The notes below the pieces were generated by a model. It ran no database searches. It saw nothing but the letters and a program-made list of their open reading frames with translations, and was not told where the DNA came from. A stretch of DNA of 64,000 nucleotides from Actinomyces slackii. Lineage in GTDB: Bacteria > Actinomycetota > Actinomycetes > Actinomycetales > Actinomycetaceae. Positions 60,285 through 64,000 of this stretch are shown here, piece after piece; position 1 is the stretch's first letter; the number at the start of each line of letters is the position of its first letter. Position numbers and translations under genes: made by a program. The stretch spans positions 372,001-436,000 of the forward strand of contig NZ_LR134363.1 in assembly GCF_900637295.1 (NCBI RefSeq). Reading direction: 5' to 3'.

Positions 60285-61100
60285 ATGAGCGACGTCCGAA
60301 TTGACACCCCCCGAGGAATCACCTTGGCGGGGACCTTCCTCCTGCCCGAGGGCGCCGCTCCCCTCGACCCCGGGCACGAGCCCTCCGTCTCCGATCCTGC
60401 GGCGGAGCGCGAGGAGGGCGTGGTGCTGCTGGCCCACGACTTCCTCACCGACCGCCGGGGTCTGGACGGCCACCTCGACCAGGTCTCCGCCGCCTACCGG
60501 GAGGCGGGTCTGGCCACGCTGGCCATCGATTTCTCCGGTATGGGGCAGTCCGATGACGCCGTCATCACCCTGGGCGGCCAGGCCGAGGACCTGCGGGCCG
60601 TCAGCGGCTGGTTGGCCCAGCGCGGCTACACCCAGCAGGCCATCCACGCCAATGGCTTCGGCGCCACGGCGGCACTGGTGGGGCGCCCCGAGCAGGTGCG
60701 CACCGCGGTGCTGGTGGGGGCCGTCGTCGGGCCGCAGTCGATCCTGTGGGAGGAGGTCTTCTCCCCCGAGCAGCTCGATGAGCTGGCCCGCCACGGCCTG
60801 ACCCGGATCGTGGATGACAACCCCAACCCCCGCGCCTGGAACGTCCTGTCCAAGGAGACCCTGGCCGATGTCTCCATGCAGGATCCGGCCACGACGATGG
60901 CCGACGCCCCCTGGCCGGTGCTCATGATGTACGGGGTCCTGGCCTCCGAGATGCCCGACGCAGCCGCCCCCGCCGCCGAGGGCTTCCCCCTGCTGCCCGA
61001 CGGCAGCCAGCTGGTCCAGGTCTCCGCCGATTCCACCGCCGAGGCCCGGGCTGAGGCGGCCCGCCTGGGCGTGGAGTGGGTGACCAGGCGACTGAGGTGA
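60285..61100 (+). CDS. Alpha/beta-hydrolase-fold protein without the usual Ser nucleophile
   Basis: 271 aa. GVVLLAHDFLTDRRGLD (oxyanion-type His-Asp), LATLAIDFSGMGQSDD and the strand-turn-helix HANGFGATAALVGRP lie where hydrolases have G-x-S-x-G; here the nucleophile position appears to be Gly within N-G-F-G. A C-terminal segment, PVLMMYGVLASEMPDA, sits where the acid residue normally is, and no catalytic His is obvious at the end (ARLGVEWVTRRLR). It may be a non-catalytic member or use other residues. Confidence 0.75.
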   Translation: MSDVRIDTPRGITLAGTFLLPEGAAPLDPGHEPSVSDPAAEREEGVVLLAHDFLTDRRGLDGHLDQVSAAYREAGLATLAIDFSGMGQSDDAVITLGGQAEDLRAVSGWLAQRGYTQQAIHANGFGATAALVGRPEQVRTAVLVGAVVGPQSILWEEVFSPEQLDELARHGLTRIVDDNPNPRAWNVLSKETLADVSMQDPATTMADAPWPVLMMYGVLASEMPDAAAPAAEGFPLLPDGSQLVQVSADSTAEARAEAARLGVEWVTRRLR

Positions 61101-61143
61101 GAGCGGGGCTGCCCCAGGGCGTCGTCGGCCAGCCGGGAGCCCG

Positions 61144-62196
61144 TCAGTGGCCCTGAGGGCGCTCGGTGAGGTGGACGACGACGGCCCGGTGGTCTGAGCC
61201 CGGCAGGTCCAGCACCTCGCCGCTGCGGGCCTGCCAGGCGCCGGGGTCGATGAGGACGTGGTCGATGGTGGCCCCCATGAGGGTGGTGCCCGTCGCGGTG
61301 GGCCAGGTGGCCAGGCCGCCGATGCCGGCCTGCTCCCCGGCACTGACGCACTCGTGCAGGTCGCGCAGCGGGGCGTGGTCGCGGGTGGCGTTGAGGTCGC
61401 CGACCAGGATGAGGCCGGGGGCAGGCGCCTGGCACAGGGAGGCGACGACGGCGGTCGATGAGCGCCACAGGCTCATGTAGCCGGGGACCGGGGGGTAGGT
61501 GTGAGCACCGATGATGACCGGGCCGGTGCCGTCCACCGGCTCGAGGCGGACCAGGCCGCGCCCGGCGCCCTGAGGCCCTTCGACCTGCCGGAACTGCCCA
61601 AGATGCGAGGCCACGAGCACCGTGGTGGCGCGCACGGGATCGATACCGCCGTCCTCGGGCTCCGTGTCCTGCCATCCGGGCGCGCCGACGGCCGTGTAGA
61701 CGGTGAAGTCCTCGGTGGTCAGCATGCCGGCGAGCGCCTGACCGTAGTCCTCGCTGGTCTCGGTCAGGACGATGATGTCGGCACTGGCCGTGGTGGCGGC
61801 CGTGGCGACGTCCCGGGCGGGGACGTCCTCGCGCTCGGTGTTGAGGTTGAGCACGGTCAGGCTGTCCTGGGGGGCCTCGGAGCGCGGGCTCAGGCCCCGG
61901 GAGACGATGATGCCGCCGTGGACGAGGGCGACGATGAGGAGCACCGCGGCCAGCGAGCCCGTGCGCAAGCCCGGGCGGTGAGCGCCGGGGCGGGCCAGTC
62001 GACGGCGCAGCAGGGCGATCCCCAGCACAGCCAGGCCCAGCAGCGCCCAGCCCACGACCTGGAAGGAGCGCAGGGCGATCAGTTGGGCCATGAAGGGCTG
62101 CATGGTCGCCGGCGGCCAGATGCTCATTAGCGCCACCAGGGCGATCAGGGCGGCCACAGCCCATCCCAGGGCGCGACGGCTCAGGAGTCGAGTCAT
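61144..62196 (-). CDS. Membrane-anchored endonuclease/exonuclease/phosphatase (EEP) family protein
   Basis: 350 aa from ATG 62196 (TTAGGT lies 6 bases upstream). Three membrane spans in the first 105 residues (ALGWAVAALIALVALMSIWP, FQVVGWALLGLAVLGIALL, SLAAVLLIVALVHGGIIVS) are followed by the extracellular EEP domain: LTVLNLNTERED, VLTETSEDYG, IGAHTYPPVPGY, LVGDLNATRDHAPL, ATIDHVLIDP, GSDHRAVVVHL. All metal and catalytic residues of the DNase I/sphingomyelinase fold are present. It likely hydrolyses an extracellular phosphodiester. Confidence 0.87.
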   Translation of the reverse strand: MTRLLSRRALGWAVAALIALVALMSIWPPATMQPFMAQLIALRSFQVVGWALLGLAVLGIALLRRRLARPGAHRPGLRTGSLAAVLLIVALVHGGIIVSRGLSPRSEAPQDSLTVLNLNTEREDVPARDVATAATTASADIIVLTETSEDYGQALAGMLTTEDFTVYTAVGAPGWQDTEPEDGGIDPVRATTVLVASHLGQFRQVEGPQGAGRGLVRLEPVDGTGPVIIGAHTYPPVPGYMSLWRSSTAVVASLCQAPAPGLILVGDLNATRDHAPLRDLHECVSAGEQAGIGGLATWPTATGTTLMGATIDHVLIDPGAWQARSGEVLDLPGSDHRAVVVHLTERPQGH

Positions 62197-62364
62197 GGTG
62201 GCACCTAACCAGAGGCCGCCGCGGCCCGCCAATCACCGCCGGGTGCCATTGTCCACACCGGAGGTGGGCCAGGGCCTCGTAAACCCTGGAGCCGGGCTGG
62301 GCCGCCAGCGTCGGCCGCGTGGGTCGCATGGGCCGCACGGGCCGGCCCGTCGACACCCAACCGC

Positions 62365-62394
62365 TTGCCTTACCAAGTTCCTGCCTGGTAGAGT
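62365..62394 (+). promoter_or_regulatory. Promoter of a candidate small RNA
   Basis: TTGCCT (62365-62370), 18-bp spacer, TAGAGT (62389-62394). Transcription would start near 62401, with no start codon at that point. Confidence 0.45.
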
Positions 62395-62400
62395 TTGCGC

Positions 62401-62470
62401 CGGTAGCTAGAGATGAAAGAGTTCTCCGAGCACCGATTCGTAGAGCCCCGCACCCGGTGCGGGGTTTCTT
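62401..62470 (+). ncRNA. Candidate small RNA of about 70 nt with terminator
   Basis: A promoter at 62365-62394 is followed about 50 bases later by a strong GC hairpin CCCCGCACC/GGTGCGGGG (62446-62464) and TTTCTT, a classic intrinsic terminator. No gene on the plus strand lies between or ends just before. The adjacent plus-strand sequence is antisense to the downstream end of the AlbA_2 gene only beyond 62488. No known RNA family recognised. Confidence 0.4.
62446..62470 (+). terminator. Intrinsic terminator
   Basis: CCCCGCACC and GGTGCGGGG (62446-62464) followed by TTTCTT. In the other direction it could also end the minus-strand gene whose stop lies at 62488. Confidence 0.6.
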
Positions 62471-62487
62471 CGTTCAGCACCCGCCCC

Positions 62488-63996
62488 TCATCTTGCGAAC
62501 GTCTGCGGCGTATCGTGATACGTATCCGGAAGTACATAGGCGCGGTTTCGGCTCTGTGGAGGCGCGGTGGCGACGATGAGCCCGCGGCTCACAAGCTCAC
62601 GGAGGAGCGGCCTCAAGGCACCGAGGCTCCTGCCCGTGGCCTCAGCGATCTCCCGTGCGGTGAGCGCTCGCTCAGTTCCCAGAACAGAGAGGACCGCCAA
62701 CTCAGCAGCATCGACATCCTCTGACGCGGAGCGGGCCAGGCGCACTACCACATGATCAATGGTCGAGGCGCTGTAGTTGGGATCCGGGAGGCCCCACTCC
62801 CTCATTCGGCTGATCATGAGGGGAACTCCGGAGCCCTGGTTCTCGCAGACAGTTGACTCCCCATCCGGCATGGGAACCACCGTGAGCAGACGGACGAGAT
62901 CCTCATTGCGCGATGCCGAGCGCCCCTCGGCGACGTTCTCCTTGGTCCGATCCCCCCAGAATCCGCCGGGGCTCGTCACCTCCACACGATCCGGGTAGAC
63001 GTCCACGGCCACCTGCTGCCCCCGCACATAAAGAGAATAGTCGCGATGCATGACAGCATTGGCGATCGCCTCGCGCAACACATCCTCAGGGAGCTCGGTG
63101 ACATCACTGCCGCGCGTCCCCACGACCACGCGCTGCGTGCGCAGGTTGCGGAGAACCGCATGCACGGCGTCGTCAATGGCCTGCGAAATCGGGCCATCAC
63201 AGTTCTGCCTGTCAACAAATCTGACTGCAGGATCGTGCGACTTCTGCCTACCGGGGTGGACGGTGACATCAATGGTGAGCTGTGGGAACTCCTGCTGGGG
63301 GTAGATCCCAAGGGTGAGGTATCCCGCCAGGGTCGGCTCGCCTTCGGGGGTCAGCACGTTGATGCGCTTGAGCGCCCCGGCAATATCGTCATCCGCGATG
63401 CCCGTCAGCGCCCGGGACCTGCGGCGCAGGCGAGCGATGAGCCGGTCAATGGCCTCGGGGTCGAGATCGTCGATGCTCCGACCCGGCACGGGCTGCCGGT
63501 CGATGCGCTCCGTGCGGTGCCGACTGCTCAGCAGGTAGACCTCATAGGGCGTCAGGTGCTTGTCCGCGTCACCCACGCGCTTGTAACTGCCCCGCTCGAT
63601 CCCCTGGGCGACGACGTAGCAGGGCATCGGCGCGCCCTGGACCTCCCGCAGGGAGATGACCTCCAGGACGACGACGCTCGCGCCATCGACCTCACTGCGG
63701 CGGATCGTGTGGGGAGGAATCGGACTGACCTTGGCCTGCGCTCCCGCCGCATTATCCAGGCCGGCCGCCAGGCTGTCCCGCACCCGCCGCGCATCGAAGC
63801 CCGGGGCAGGCGCAAAGCCGCTGACCTCATCCAGACCAAGGATGATGAGTCCGCCCTCCGTATTGGCGAAAGCGGATACCGAGTCCCAGACACTCTTGGG
63901 GAGCCCGCGTCCGGCCGCCTTGACTTCAACACGCGCATCATCTTCGCCCTGCCTGCGGATACGGGCCACGTGATCAGTGAGAGTCCCCTCAGTCAT
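62488..63996 (-). CDS. AlbA_2-domain (Schlafen-like) ATP-binding regulator with RecG-like C-terminus
   Basis: 502 aa, complete, starting at ATG 63996. AlbA_2 domain at the N-terminus: DARVEVKAAGRGLPKSVWDS, FANTEGGLIILGLDE. The middle part (TPEGEPTLAGYLTLGIYPQQ) and the HATPase_c_4 region (LREAIANAVMHRDYSLYVRG, YPDRVEVTSPGGFWG, VCENQGSGVPLMISRM) are those of the ATP-dependent helicase RecG-related family. A winged helix ends the protein (LTAREIAEATGRSLGALRPL). These are thought to be transcriptional regulators or nucleic-acid-binding switches. A remnant of another member lies at 18434. Confidence 0.87.
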   Translation of the reverse strand: MTEGTLTDHVARIRRQGEDDARVEVKAAGRGLPKSVWDSVSAFANTEGGLIILGLDEVSGFAPAPGFDARRVRDSLAAGLDNAAGAQAKVSPIPPHTIRRSEVDGASVVVLEVISLREVQGAPMPCYVVAQGIERGSYKRVGDADKHLTPYEVYLLSSRHRTERIDRQPVPGRSIDDLDPEAIDRLIARLRRRSRALTGIADDDIAGALKRINVLTPEGEPTLAGYLTLGIYPQQEFPQLTIDVTVHPGRQKSHDPAVRFVDRQNCDGPISQAIDDAVHAVLRNLRTQRVVVGTRGSDVTELPEDVLREAIANAVMHRDYSLYVRGQQVAVDVYPDRVEVTSPGGFWGDRTKENVAEGRSASRNEDLVRLLTVVPMPDGESTVCENQGSGVPLMISRMREWGLPDPNYSASTIDHVVVRLARSASEDVDAAELAVLSVLGTERALTAREIAEATGRSLGALRPLLRELVSRGLIVATAPPQSRNRAYVLPDTYHDTPQTFAR

Positions 63997-64000
63997 GGCG

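Overview
The window is about 64 kb of a high-GC actinobacterial chromosome. Gene content suggests Actinomyces or a close relative (inference, not proven). It carries a GT87 mannosyltransferase, CutC, a YtxH-like small protein, a heterodimeric ABC exporter and many GTG starts. At least ten genes appear leaderless, with a TAnnnT-like -10 box ending 6 or 7 bases before the start codon.

Left edge (1-2721): the 5' part of ribD on the minus strand, then an AAA ATPase/RloB-like pair. From about 2.8 to 37.1 kb lies a large defence island. Its frame is a DISARM-like set read rightward: an SNF2 helicase (DrmD-like) overlapping a giant adenine methyltransferase (DrmMI-like), and, 13 kb further on, a 2168-aa DEAD/DEAH-DUF1998-nuclease protein directly followed by a UvrD helicase with a RelE-like N-terminus. 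The 13 kb between the two halves holds a Gabija-type pair (OLD/TOPRIM ATPase plus UvrD helicase) followed by a coiled-coil CHAT protease with a visible His/Cys dyad. It also holds a frameshifted membrane-protein gene, a nitroreductase, a PIN toxin-antitoxin pair, IS3 and ISL3 remnants, a Shedu nuclease coupled to a small Cys-rich partner, a HigBA pair and a MazEF-like pair. A YafQ/DinJ pair and a low-GC multi-spanning membrane protein close the island. The three-gene Gabija-CHAT set and the SduA-partner operon are my best candidates for undescribed arrangements.

A 123-bp element with 22-bp terminal inverted repeats occurs three times: at 2789, at 36990 (same orientation; these two bracket the island) and at 44511 (inverted). 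A second dispersed element of exactly 118 bp, built from 19-bp units facing each other across an identical 23-bp centre, occurs at 44665 and, inverted, at 57018.

Right part (37.4-64 kb): mostly housekeeping. It has an MrfA-type DUF1998 helicase, a two-gene ABC exporter, a minus-strand block (65-aa membrane protein, ABC ATPase, permease, response regulator, frameshifted histidine kinase, ABC ATPase, FtsX permease) that looks like an antimicrobial-peptide sensing and export unit, a GT87 enzyme, a DUF2183 phosphatase, a VIT-family transporter, a TRIC-like channel, a CDF metal exporter, CutC, an alpha/beta hydrolase lacking its nucleophilic Ser, an EEP-family phosphodiesterase, a candidate small RNA and an AlbA_2/RecG-like ATP-binding protein. 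I see no rRNA, tRNA or CRISPR array.
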